Below are positions 1-10,329 of a DNA stretch of 64,000 bases, one piece after another. The first letter of the stretch is position 1; every line of letters begins with the position of its first letter. Below the pieces are notes generated by a model. That model ran no database searches. It was not told the origin of the DNA and was given only the letters and a program-made list of their open reading frames with translations. The DNA comes from Larix kaempferi (lineage: Eukaryota; Streptophyta; Pinopsida; Pinales; Pinaceae): the NCBI GenBank assembly GCA_027924585.1, contig BSBM01000299.1, positions 33,022,001 to 33,086,000 on the forward strand. The letters are read 5' to 3'. The translations under genes and the position numbers were made by a program.

Positions 1-1
1 T

Positions 2-760
2 AAAGAATCTTTTATAAATCTATCTGAACATGAGTCACCCCCTAAGGTGAAACTTGGGGATGACTATCAATATCCTATCAAAGGAAGTGGTGAAGCCTCC
101 TACAACCTAGACTCTGGAAAGTCCTTGAAGATGAAAGATGTATTATATGTACCTGGGCTCAAGAAGAACCTACTCTCCATATCTGCATTGGATGCAAAAG
201 GCATGAGGGTTGCATTTGTAGATGGCCAAGTACTCATGTGGCCAAAGGGTAAGACCATAGATGATGCAGTAGTGATTGGAGAGCAAGAGGGAGGATTGTA
301 CAAATTGAAGGGACAACCTGAACATGCTATGGTACATGAATCCATGGAGCCAAGTGAACTTTGGCACAGAAGGCTTGCACATGTGCACTATAGAGCACTA
401 CTAATTGCAAGTAAAGTTGTAGAGGGTCTTCCTCAAATCAAGTCAAAGTATGAAGATGTTTGCAAAGGATTTGCAAAAGGAAAGAACACAAAGAAGGCAA
501 TCACAAGCAAGTAAGCAAAAAGGAATTATCCACTCCGATGTATGCATACTGATGTCATCTAGTTGTCTAAGTGGTATTCAACAAGTTTAAGGAATTCAAG
601 GCCTTGATAGAAAACCACACTGAAAAGAAGTTCAAGACCTTTAGATCCGACAGTGGTGGAGAATTCACTTCAACAGACTTCAAGTGCTATGCAGTGATTC
701 AGGGATTAAGAGGGAGTTCACCACTCCTTACAATTCACAACAGAAAGGAGTAGAAGAAGT
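2..760 (+). pseudogene. Copia element C1: protease tail, GAG-pre-integrase and integrase remnant
   Basis: The open stretch 2-514 matches the Ty1/copia polyprotein from the end of the protease through the GAG-pre-integrase domain: 'MKDVLYVPGLKKNLLS' near 130-180, then 'ELWHRRLAHVHY' with the zinc-binding His residues near 355-390. It runs off the left window edge. After the stop at 512-514 the integrase core is recognisable only in pieces: 'NKFKEFKALIEN' near 580-615, then the second catalytic Asp in 'RSDSGGEF' near 645-665 and 'TPYN' near 720. The first catalytic Asp region is lost by a short deletion near 545-570. The integrase C-terminus and the linker to RT are absent, replaced by a noncoding segment. 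Dead copy; family assignment is secure. Confidence 0.9.
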
Positions 761-1260
761 TACTTCAGAATAGGACTCCAGCAACTCCTACAATGAAGCA
801 AAGATTCAGAGGGAGTCCACCCAACAAACAAACAAAGACAAGTATTTGAATTGCCATTTCTTGTATATTTGATTGTTTAAATAATATTGGTCAGTGATGT
901 ATATACTTATGTTCCTAGACTTAGGCTGTGTATTATGCATATTAGAATAATTGCATTAATGAACAGTATACTACTAATATGCATGTGGTGGGTAAGTGGC
1001 CTATGGCACTGTACAACATTCCATTGCTACTTATCTAGAATGAAACCTCTTTGCTGACATGTTGGGAGTTGTGCACACTCTTAACAATGTTCTGGTAGAG
1101 ATTAGAAGACATCTAGAAAGTTACGGGATATGGATAAATGTTGTATTGAAGCATTGGCTAAGATAATTGCATGATTGTATGACATATTTATTTATGTTTA
1201 AGAATTTGTTCTGAAAACTATGAGATGTTTTATAATCATGCAATTTAACTTGTTTTGTAG
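755..1260 (+). repeat. Noncoding, intron-like segment between copia IN and RT, shared in inverted orientation with 9823-10230
   Basis: No reading frame. Roughly 755-1010 aligns well by eye with the reverse complement of 9823-10230. The segment occupies the place where integrase C-terminus and linker should be. A possible intron fits inside: donor GT at 842-843 (context CAA|GTATTT) and acceptor AG at 1259-1260 (context TTGTTTTGTAG|GA), T-rich just before the acceptor, 419 nt in all. The similarity to 9823-10230 ends at 'GTGGCC', next to an LTR end in that copy. Splicing is inference. Confidence 0.55.
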
Positions 1261-1326
1261 GAAAGATCGTATACCATCACCTACAAAAAAAGGACTACAA
1301 CATTTGTTCAACAACAAAGTTATCTA

Positions 1327-2868
1327 TTGAAGATATTGAAGATATTGAAGTTCCCAGGATTCGGGAAGAATGCCATGATCGAGGAGTACCAGTCGATCAT
1401 GAAGAATGATGTTTGGGATGCAATCCCAAGACCTGAAGGGAAATCTGTTGTGACTTCCAAGTGGATTTACAAGATCAAGCATGCTACAGATGGCAGCATA
1501 GAGAAATACAAAGTGAGGTTTGTAGCTCGTGGCTTCTCCCAAAAAGAAGGGATTGATTATGAAGAGACTTTTGCTCCTGTGGCCAGATACACTTCCATCA
1601 GATCAATACTTGCTCTGGCTGCAATGATGAAATGGAAGATACACCAGATGGATTTCAAGACAACTTTCTTGAATGGTGTAGTCGATGAGGAAGTGTATCT
1701 GGAGCAGCCACTTGGTTTTGAGACACATGACAGAGATTCATTTGTGTGCAGGTTGAAGAAAGCCTTGTGTGGCTTAAAGCAAGCTCTTAGGACTTGGTAT
1801 GGTAGGATGGACAGCTTTCTATCCAGTTTGGGCTTTACCAAAAGTAAAGCAGATTCCAACCTTTACTACAAGGTTGAGGAAGGCAATCCAGTGATACTAC
1901 TTCTGTATGTGGATGACCTATTTGTTATAGGTGAGGATGGGTTGATTGTCGACACCAAGAGGAAGCTTGCTGTCGAGTTCGAGATGAAGGAATTGGGGAT
2001 GATGCACTATTTTCTAGGCATGGAGGTGTGGCAGAGTGCAAATGGGATCATCCTTGGACAAGGGAAGTATCCAGTAGAGATCCTGAAAAGGTTCGGGATG
2101 ATGGACTGCAAGGCCATGGCCACACCTATGGCATCGAACCTGAAGCTTCTGTTGGATGCTTCATCTGAGCAGGTTGATGTCACTATGTATCGTCAGATGA
2201 TTGGGTCCTTGAGGTACCTGATGAACACGAGACCAGATATTTGCTTTGCGGTGAACACATTGAGCCAGTTCTTGATAGATCCGAGGAGTGTTCACCTGAT
2301 TGTTGTAAAGCATATTCTGAGGTACCTAAAGGGTACAGTTGATTATGGGCTCAAGTATGATGTGAATCAAAAGTTTAACCTACAGGGTTATGTTGATTCA
2401 GACTGGGCAGGCAATGCTATAGATAGGAAGAGCACTTCTGGGTGCTGCTTCAGTATGGGATCCGATGTGATCTCTTGGTTTAGCAGGAAGCAGTCCTGCA
2501 TAGCACTGAGTATAGCCGAAGCAGAGTATGTTGCAGCTTGTTCGGCTAGTTGTGAGGTAGTATGGCTGAGGAAGCTATTATCTAAGTTATTTGATCTCCC
2601 GTTGGATGCTACTGGTATCTTTTGTGACAACTAGAGTTGTGTGAAGCTGTCTGAGAACCCGATGTTCCATGACAGGTCGAAGCTCATTAAGATCAAATAT
2701 CACTATATCAGGGATATGGTGTAGAGAGGAGCAGTGAAGCTCCTGTATGTTGCGACGGATGAGCAGGTTGCGGATGTGTTGAAGAAACCACTAGCCAGAG
2801 TGAAGTTCGAGTACTTTAGAGAGAGGCTTGGTGTTCTTCAAATTGATGACACTTCGAGGAAGAAGTGA
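1327..2868 (+). pseudogene. Copia element C1: reverse transcriptase and RNase H
   Basis: This is the RVT_2-type reverse transcriptase and Ty1/copia RNase H. Visible motifs: 'KWIYKIKHATDGSIEKYK' at 1460-1515, 'GIDYEETFAPVARY' near 1550, 'QMDFKT' near 1650, the catalytic 'YVDDL' at 1906-1920, 'LGMMHYFLGMEVW' near 2000, and the RNase H motifs 'GYVDSDWAG' near 2385 and 'AEAEYVA' near 2517. The frame is open from 1327 to 2631. TAG at 2632-2634 and TAG at 2722-2724 sit where family members have Gln, so both look like CAG to TAG. The frame then runs to the terminal TGA at 2866-2868. No start codon is expected because this is an internal polyprotein piece. No LTR could be defined downstream. Confidence 0.92.
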
Positions 2869-3554
2869 TGGACACATTTGCAGGAGCCATTCCGAGCATG
2901 GTGAGAGGAGGATCCTTCCCATGGCTGTGAATGTAAGCACTGGATGATGAGTGTTAGCACTTAGATTTTATTCCGGTTGTAGAAGAATAACACCTAAGGT
3001 AACCTATTTCAAACCAAGCTTTAGGTAGAAAACTCAGCCACTTTTACACCAGAGAGGGCTCTCTCACGATACATATACAAGGACTGAAATATATATACAA
3101 GTTCTCTCAAAATTTCTCAAAAGGATTTTCTGGTTGAAAAGGAAAACAAGAAACGTTGGGCATGGATTCAAAGTTTCAAATATGTAATAAGCCAGTAAGA
3201 GATTTATACCAAACAGATTTCCACAGAGGCAAGATAGCAATCATATTACAGTCAATTTGATTTTTTCAGGTGGTGTAGAAAGAAATAATGACATTCCATC
3301 AACAACAGGCATCTAACTAGGATGAATCCATTGTCAACTTTGGAGAAAATAGTGAATATTTAAATGCGATAAAACGAGGCATAACCAGTATGAATCTCGG
3401 ATTATTTCAAATGTTCATTTAAATATAGAAGAAAGACATAATGGAAGATATACCAAAGGAAGTGAACATGCACATATAAAGATAAAGGAAAAACAGACCG
3501 TAAAGCTGATCAACACATGAATCTCTAGTCTCAAAAGATGGGTATTTTCACTGT
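2869..3554. other. AT-rich noncoding stretch after copia C1
   Basis: I see no gene. It begins just after the RNase H stop and should hold the 3' end of C1, but no TG...CA LTR pair or polypurine tract could be fixed with confidence. The rest is AT-rich sequence without repeats I recognise. Confidence 0.4.
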
Positions 3555-3840
3555 ACTGCCTTTATTTATCAAAAAATAGACCTCAAAACATGCACTGTCT
3601 CTCAAAAAATTTCCAACCCTTTCAACAATGACTCTCATTGTTCTTATACAAAATTCGGAAGAAGCTTGACATAACTGCTTCTTTTAACTAATAACTGAAA
3701 ATACTTTAACTTAAAAGATAACTGTCTTTGAGCAATAGATAACTGTCTCCAAATACTATTACAAATTTAAAATAAAAGTATCTTTTTTCCACTTGGCAAA
3801 AATTTTGAATATCATCTTTTCACCACTTGGCAAGAGTTTT
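3555..3840 (-). promoter_or_regulatory. Promoter-like block with repeated motifs, TATA-like box and AATAAA
   Basis: Read on the minus strand, 'TTGCCAAGTGG' occurs twice (near 3790 and 3830) and 'AGACAGTTATCT' twice (near 3720 and 3745), with a third, weaker 'GCAGTTATGTC'. These are followed by a TATA-like GTATAAGAA (3643-3651) and, about 80 nt further on, AATAAA (3561-3566). Repeated motifs plus TATA plus a close poly(A) signal resemble an LTR or pararetroviral promoter/terminator, but no second copy, primer-binding site or RT is linked to it. It may simply be the 3' flank of the gene at 3849-7055. Confidence 0.35.
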
Positions 3841-3848
3841 GAAAGCAT

Positions 3849-6800
3849 CTATGAATGGACAAAATATCTTGTCCTTCCATATTTTTCCACATAATTCCAC
3901 TGGTCGGCCGTGGGTAAGTCATAGTTGGTCATTTCCTTTACCAAGACTCGCATTTCAACATGACCTGCATAAGAAACAGGAAGAAGATTTCCACAGCTTG
4001 AGATTAGCATATTTAAAATTTCAAACTCCTCTGATATTTTCTCCATTAAAATTTTCCCTGTAAGCATATGATCCAACTGCTAGAACTTTCTGTGATCCAT
4101 CCTTATATCAAACAACAATCTCTTATACTCATTAGGAGGATTTAATTCATTCTTTTCATTCCAAAAAGTAGGGAATCCTTTGTTTACTAATTTTTCAAAT
4201 TGCTTTTTGAACTTTACTACTTCTTCCCGTATTTCTCCAGCTTTAGCTTCAATATTCTCAACATGCGAGTATTTCCCCAAGATCCTTCTGGCCCATGTGA
4301 TGACTGAAATTCTGTTCGTTATATTCATGGCTGTCAGGTCTGCTTCAGTTAGACTGTTTAAAAATGTTATTGCTTTCTGGGCTACTTCTTTTGGCTTTTT
4401 ATTTAAGTTTTCCCTGACTGCTCTGCAACTTTCGAAGGCATCTTTGACCACCTTTTCCTTGACTCTTATGTAATCCAGATATGGTCTTAGTTTTTCAACT
4501 TCTTTTATAATTTGGTCCCACACCATGTGTTTGCAACCTTGCATAGCAGCTTGCCCTGTCGCATGAGCTGCTAATCCTTTATTATTATCACTTAATTCTT
4601 GATTCCTCGTCTGCAAAGTTTTTATTTCCTTATTTTTTATTTCATTTTCTTCTCTCAGCTTCTGTATTTCTACCTTCAATTCTTTGATTTCACTTTCTTT
4701 TAAACTTACTTGGGACATGGCTTGTAAAATATCATCTACCCCAGTTTTGTCTTCCTCTGTGTCTGTTTGTACCTGCTGCTGACCACTCCCTGCTAATCTC
4801 TTCCTTGCTTCCTCCAACTGCTCTTCTAAAACGATTTTTTATTTTTCCCAATGTTCTTTTTCATCAGAGAGCTTTAACATTTTTGCAGTAACATCATTTA
4901 CTTCATTGGATAATTCTTCCTTTTCTTTTTCTAGTATAGTTAATTCTGCTCCCTGGATAAGTACAGTGTCTGGAATCTTAAGCTTTCGTCTTAACATCAG
5001 GATCGTATCATCTTTTTCTTTGAGCAATTTTGTTGCTGCACCTCCTTCTTTATTTATCAAATCTGCTTGTAATTTTTTAATCTGTTGTTGTCGAGACTTA
5101 TTTTCTGCCTTCTCCTGTCTCAACTGATTATTCAATTTATCCAGTGAATTTTTTAATTTGTCTGCCCTCAATACTGCCCCCAAATAATCTGAATATATAA
5201 CTTTTCCCGTTTGTCTGTGCAATAAGATTTTATCTGGGGCATTTATTTTAGACAAATCTATATTCATTTCTGAAATCTTATTTTTTGTGACAACTGAAAA
5301 TTTCAAGGAATTCTCTCTGATATTTCTGCTAGTAAACAAACTTCCTTCAGTATTGGATATATTTCTAACTTTTGGAAACAGCTGACTGGTTTGTTTAGAG
5401 GATTCCTGTTTATTCTTACTATGTTCATCAAATACATCCATTATATTACGGGGTCTATTTACATCACCCTCTACTGGGGTTTCTTCAATGCTGTATTCTT
5501 TAACTGTAACCTCTGGTATCTTTTCTCCAGTTCTTATTGCCTCTTCTAAAACTACTATTAACTCTTGTTGTTCATTTATTTTCAACTTTTTTCCTCTTTC
5601 TGTTTCTTCATCATCAATGTTCATTACGTCCTGTATGGGTCTCTTCAACCCCACCAATGCAGTATTCGTTGGGTCTTCTGTCTCTGTTGTTGTATCTGTC
5701 AATGCCATTTCTTGGTCATGTGCATCCGGAATGATTTCTTCTTTATATTCCAGCCAATTGGCTCTGTCAGACATTCCTTCAATTGTCTGATGGCTGAGTG
5801 CTTTGATGCGATGATCTGTTCTTTGTTTAGATATTATATTCAACGGATCATACTCAATAGCCACATCTGTCTCAAAGCTCATATCTTTCAATAACTTCTC
5901 TATATGCACAACAGCATTTTTATTCTTTATTGTGAAGGGACCAAGTGTGAATGGGTATTTAATGTCTGTTGCTTGTTTGTAAACAAAAAAATTGTTATCT
6001 TCAACAATCAATTTTTGTCTCAAGAATTCCAAAGCAAAAACCCTTAAGGTAAGAAAAGATGGTAAGACATAAGGTTTATGTTTGAATCCATATAATCTAA
6101 TTACTGTACTATCCTTCGACAAAAACCAGTCTCCCGTCACGTACTCTGCACTCAGTTGCATGCATGCCTGCATCTCTGGTAATACTCTAGGCAAATTTTT
6201 ACCAAAGATCATTCTGTAAATCTCCGAGAGCATGAAATTGATGTAATTGAACATGTTATTTTCCAATAAAGTCGTGAAAATGATTTCTGGGAACTGCAAC
6301 TCTTCTTGACTGGCTATCATAATCATTTTCATCAAAAAGGACTGGAACCTGAAATGTCTCAGAGTGGGAAAATTGACCATCTGGTCATGAATCTTCTCTG
6401 TCAAAAAATCTTCAAAATTAAGTCGAGGGATTTGATTTTCATCGGTCCCTGACTGAACCATACTCATTTTCTACAACAGACTCAATTGAAACTCGGTTAC
6501 ATACAAATCCGTATCAAACCCTAAAACTAAAGCCAATAATGTCAAAACTAATTGGGTATTTTCATCAAACAAATTGATATCTATAGGGTACGGGACCTCC
6601 GAAATACTGGTTTCTGGTTTGAGACACGACGACAAAAACATTTCCCTATCATTTTGAGAAGTATGATGATAATTTTCAATAATGGAGGTTTCGGAAAAAC
6701 TCTCAGACTCGGGGGTTTGGGAAAAATCTATTCCTAGGGCTTTAATTAACTCAACTGGCTTTATTTCACACACGGCTCTGGTTTTTTGACTGTTTAGAAC

Positions 6801-7055
6801 AATTCTTTCTTCTCGGGAGTAATTTTCGGCACACCATGATACAAATTCTGGGAAAGAAGGGATTTGGTCTGGGCAAAAGGCTATCAAAGACGACTGGTGG
6901 ACTCTATGTAGGTCTGTCCCTTCCTTTAATAATTCAGACAACCTAATTTTAATATTAGAGACTGGTAACCTAATTAGGGTATCATAAATGTCTTCGTCTC
7001 TATCCTCTAGGGCCTCTTTTTCTTTAAAAACGTTTAAATCATGTACAGTTTCCAT
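3849..7055 (-). pseudogene. Unrecognised ~1,069-codon gene with coiled coils, three in-frame stops
   Basis: I do not recognise this protein. From ATG 7055 a single frame runs to the stop at 3849-3851, interrupted only by TAG (6471-6473), TAA (4839-4841) and TAG (4080-4082), with no frameshift: pieces of 194, 542 (from ATG 6467) and 253 codons and a 75-codon tail. The N-terminal ~400 residues look globular, with aromatic-rich helices ('FRFQSFLMKMIMIASQEEL', 'MLSEIYRMIFGKNLPRVLP'). Residues ~470-600 are acidic and low in complexity. Two coiled-coil blocks follow, near residues 620-736 and 770-820, then a helical C-terminus. No catalytic, zinc-finger, RT or integrase motif is visible. It is intronless, with a TATA box about 175 nt upstream of the ATG. 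The stops could be CAG/CAA to TAG/TAA changes (decayed gene), or readthrough sites. It could be a host retrogene, a domesticated gag-like gene or a non-autonomous element. Confidence 0.6.
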
Positions 7056-7228
7056 TTAAACGTTTCTTTAAACAAAATTCTGTTTAAAAAGTGGGCCAGG
7101 TCACCAGACCCTACCTGTATGTACACGCCTTTCGCCTTCTGTCGCAATCGCTGCACTCCACCAGTCTTCAGAGCTCTCCGAGATAGCGACACATATGCAA
7201 AATGTCATTATGCGAACCCTTTTTGTTT

Positions 7229-7235
7229 TATATAA
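7229..7235 (-). promoter_or_regulatory. TATA box of the 3849-7055 gene
   Basis: On the minus strand the context is CCTTATATAAAACAAAAAGG. It lies about 175 nt upstream of the ATG at 7055, which would give a leader of about 145 nt. Two short upstream ATGs lie between them. Confidence 0.6.
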
Positions 7236-7980
7236 GGCTTTTTAATTAATTCCCTGGCAACTTTTCAGAACGCGGATCATATCCTACCGTTGATCTATAC
7301 CTTTTGATCTGGGCCGTCAGATCTCGCCTCCTTTTATCCCCTATGGTGGTATCCGCGATCTTTAAAGCGGTCTTTTTCTCCGGTTTGTTCCTGGCGCGGA
7401 TCAATCATCTGACGACACCTGTTTGGGTGGTTTTGCTTTCCGTGACCGCTCTTCCTCTTATCAAGTGTGCACCTTCCCAGATGCGGATGAACAATGGCCG
7501 TTGATTTGATTTAAGACTTATATTGGCCCTCTGATTGCTATCAACGTATGGTGTATCTTCTTATGTTTTCTCCATCTGCCACGTATCAGGTCCCACCACA
7601 CCACGTGCTATGGCCTCGCCGCACCTTTCTATTTGGTGGTTCCACACGGCGCCGTGGTGGTTTATGATACCACCATTCACATATGCGGACTAACGAGATT
7701 TGGACACGTGCCCGGCGGTATTGAGTCCGCAACCGCTCTCCACTCCATGCGACCGATCACTTTGGCGGTGCGAGAAACGATATCAGCCGTCGATCTTGAT
7801 CTTTATCATCTCCACCATCGGAACCTGGTCTGGGTTTAGTCCTTTCAAAAATTTATTTTCGGACTTTGCAAATGTGGGTTTTCCTTCTTGTTTTTTGTAT
7901 TTTAAACCTTTTCTTCAACCCTTTTGTGGTAATTTCACTGCTTCTAGATTATTTTGGCAAAATTTTTAGGATTTAAACAT
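7236..7980. other. Upstream region of the unrecognised gene, no coding evidence
   Basis: About 750 bp of mixed-composition, relatively GC-rich sequence, unlike the AT-rich repeats on either side. Apart from the ACGT cluster no gene or repeat is seen. Short plus-strand frames here have no recognisable domain. Confidence 0.4.
7580..7710. promoter_or_regulatory. Cluster of ACGT-core (G-box/ABRE-like) motifs
   Basis: CACGTG at 7602-7607 and 7705-7710 and CACGTA at 7580-7585, about 350-480 bp upstream of the TATA box at 7229. ACGT cores bind plant bZIP and bHLH factors. The GC content here is higher than in the flanking repeats. Functional use is inference. Confidence 0.4.
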
Positions 7981-8420
7981 TCTCAAACCTAGTGTCAACA
8001 ATGAGCATCAGGACGATGCTCTAGTCACTGCTATGTATATGCATCATGTTGGATGCTTGTTATGATCAGTTGGATCATGTATATGTATATGCATCATGTT
8101 GGATGCTTGTTATGATCAGATGGATCATTTATTTGTGTATGTATCAGGTGGATATATTGTATGATCAGGTAGATCATGTATGATGATATGTATCAGGTGG
8201 ATATATTGTATGATCAGGTAGATCATGTATGATGATATGTATCAGGTAGATACTTGGTATGCATTAGGTGGATGCACAGTATGATCAGGATGATCATGGA
8301 TGACGACCTTCAGGATGTTTCTCCAAAGGATATGTATCAGGAGGATGCTATGATGATGATCAGGATGATCATGTGTTGATGTACATCAAGATGATGTATG
8401 GTGAGTATCAGGATGATACT
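7980..8420 (+). repeat. Degenerate ATCAGGTGGAT / TGATCAGGATGATCATG repeats
   Basis: Short units built from ATCAGG, GGATGAT and GATCATGTATGATGATATG recur. A ~65-bp unit from about 8143 is repeated at about 8208 nearly unchanged, and an earlier ~55-bp unit occurs at about 8035 and 8085. Simple tandem amplification; not coding. Confidence 0.7.
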
Positions 8421-8450
8421 CTGTGGCCGTGGATAGGTTGTGCAAATGAG

Positions 8451-9030
8451 CATATAAGTAGACATGGTAGATCCGACAGGTAGAGTTATGTGCTCGTAAC
8501 ATCCTGGGATGCTCTTTCGAGGCATTGCTCTAGAGTACATATAAGTATACATGGGAGATCCGATAGGTAGAGTTGTGTGCTCGTAACAGCCTGGGATTCT
8601 CTTTCGAGGCATTGTACTATGGCATATAAGTAGACCTGGGAGATCCGACAGGTAGAGATGTGTGCTTGTAACAGCCTGGGATGCTCTTTCGAGGCATTGC
8701 CATGACCACATGTAATAAGTCCTGGAGATTTGGACAGGTTGTGCTAGTCACGTAAAAGGCCTCAAATGCTCTTTAGACTTCTTGATTGACACTCTTTTAA
8801 GGTTTTGTGGTGGGGGTCACATGTAATACGTCCTGGAGATCCAAACAGGTTGTACTAGTAACGTAAAAGGCCTTCGATGCTCTTTAGAGTTCTTGCTATG
8901 CTAGACACTCTTTTAAGGTTTTGTGACAGTCACATGTAAGTGGACCTAGGAGATCTTGTCGGTCGTGCTTCGGCACATAAATGGTCCTGGGATACTCTTT
9001 TGAGGCATTGTGACGCACGTAATAAGTCCT
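8451..9030 (+). repeat. Tandem array, periods of about 86 and 112 bp
   Basis: Unit starts 'CATATAAGTA' or 'CATGTAATAAGT' occur at about 8451, 8538, 8623, 8709, 8820 and 8933, with a partial unit near 8976. Spacings are 87, 85, 86, 111 and 113. Each unit carries 'CCTGG(G)AGATCC', a GACAGGT box and 'GATGCTCTTTCGAGGCATTG' or a variant. Two subtypes: three short units, then longer ones with an added 'CACTCTTTTAAGGTTTTGTG'. The minus-strand open frame across the short units is only a translation of the repeat. Confidence 0.85.
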
Positions 9031-9242
9031 AATGATTCCACAGTATGGCTAGTGATGATGAAGACCTGTAGGTGGTGGGCCTACATCCAGTATGAAAAAG
9101 GACTGGCTCTGTAAAACTTCCTATGACGAGTAGATTGGAGATTGATTGAGATAGCAGCATCCGTGACAATGACGATGATTCCGATGATCCAGAGAAGAAG
9201 ACTTGTGCTAGCAGATTTGTGTCGAGAAATACCTTCCTAGTT

Positions 9243-9251
9243 AAGAGGGAG
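9243..9251 (+). other. Polypurine tract (AAGAGGGAG) before a copia LTR
   Basis: A purine run ends exactly at the TGTAG start of the LTR at 9252, as expected for plus-strand priming. It implies that the sequence to the left is the 3' interior of a plus-strand LTR element. Confidence 0.6.
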
Positions 9252-9822
9252 TGTAGATGTATATGTAACTTCGGAATGTATTTCACCTATGTATATTATA
9301 CTCCTATAGAGATGTTATTATTCCTCTATACGAAAGTGTCGTCATTTGTATTGACTAGTGTCGCAAGTGTCGTAACTTGCTGTGATGGGTTATTAGACCA
9401 CCAAGTGTAGGGTCAACCTGGATTAATGTAACCATGGGTTATTAGACTCTTCTAGAGAATTCGGCCCTACTAGTGTAATAGGCAAATCAGGACAAGTATA
9501 AATAGAGAGCGGGAGATCTCTATTTTTTCATCTTATTATTCACTCCTACATCACTCGGAAAGTGGCGCACTAGTTGAGGAGGAGGAGTAGCTGCTAGTAG
9601 AAGACTATCTCTTGTACTTTGGTTGTATCATTGCTCTTTCTATCTCTGAGGAAGTTGTGGGGTTTTTCACCTTTATGGTTTTCCCCATTGAAACTCTGTG
9701 TGTCTATTGTCTCATGTGATTGCTTGGTGTGATTGATATGCATTGTTATACTTGATATGTTGTACATGTTATTCTCTCGTAAAGATCCTAGAGTATATTG
9801 AATTAATGCTCAAAAATTAACA
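9252..9822 (+). mobile_element. Copia-type LTR (3' LTR), plus strand
   Basis: 571 bp from TGTAGATG to ATTAACA. Contains TATAAATA at 9497-9504 and the 'GAGGAAGTTGTGGGGTTTTTC' U5-type block near 9651, both matching the arrangement in the C2 LTR (12013-12599, minus). 'GGGTTATTAGACTCTTCTAG' at about 9437 is also shared with that LTR. No matching upstream LTR is in the window, so the element is 5'-truncated or rearranged. To the right it abuts C2 interior sequence. Confidence 0.7.
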
Positions 9823-10230
9823 AGGCCACTTACCCATTACTTGCATATTAGTAATGTCTTGTTCATTAATGCAACTTTTCTAACATGCATGATATACATC
9901 CTAAATCTAGGAACATAAATATGTACATGATTGAACAACATCATTTAAGTAATTAGATATACAAGAAATGATAATTCAAATACTTATCTTTGTTTGGTTG
10001 TTGGGTGGACTCCCTCTCAATCTTTGCAGGAACTACTGGAGTGTGCTCCCTCTTGATCTTTGGTTCCTTGCAGGAACTATTGGAGTGTGCTCCCTCTTGA
10101 TATTTGCTTCCTTGCAGGAACTACTGGAGTCTCTGATAGTGTGCACCTTAACCAATGTTGAAAATGGATGAGAGGTTATTCCATTTATTATTGATCTTTA
10201 TTTGTTTTTTGGAGTCCAACTCTGTAGTAG
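9823..10230 (-). repeat. C2 interior segment homologous to 755-1010, with three 45-bp tandem copies
   Basis: On the minus strand this reproduces the C1 noncoding segment, including 'GGAGTAGAAGAAG' at its start and the CAAACAAAGATAA|GTATTTG donor-like junction near 9990. At about 10024-10140 a unit with 'GTTCCTGCAAGGAA' and 'AGAGGGAGCACACTCC' is present three times at about 45-bp spacing. C1 has only one copy. No coding capacity. Confidence 0.7.
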
Positions 10231-10329
10231 CTTCTTCTACTCCTTTCATGTAATATTGAAATTCATCTCTAGCTTCACCTTATGAGATGGAACCTTCTGA
10301 ATAAACACTTGTAGCTGGTTACCTTCATT

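Noticed and set aside
3849-7055. Endogenous pararetrovirus
   Set aside because: No RT, protease, movement or coat-protein motif and no tRNA primer site linked to it; only the promoter-like layout at 3555-3840 hints at one.
8337-8711. 124-codon minus-strand frame with repeated phrases
   Set aside because: It is the translation of the 86-bp tandem repeats; the repeated peptide follows the DNA period and has no start context or domain.
8451-9030. CRISPR-like array
   Set aside because: Units are contiguous diverged tandem repeats without unique spacers, in plant DNA.
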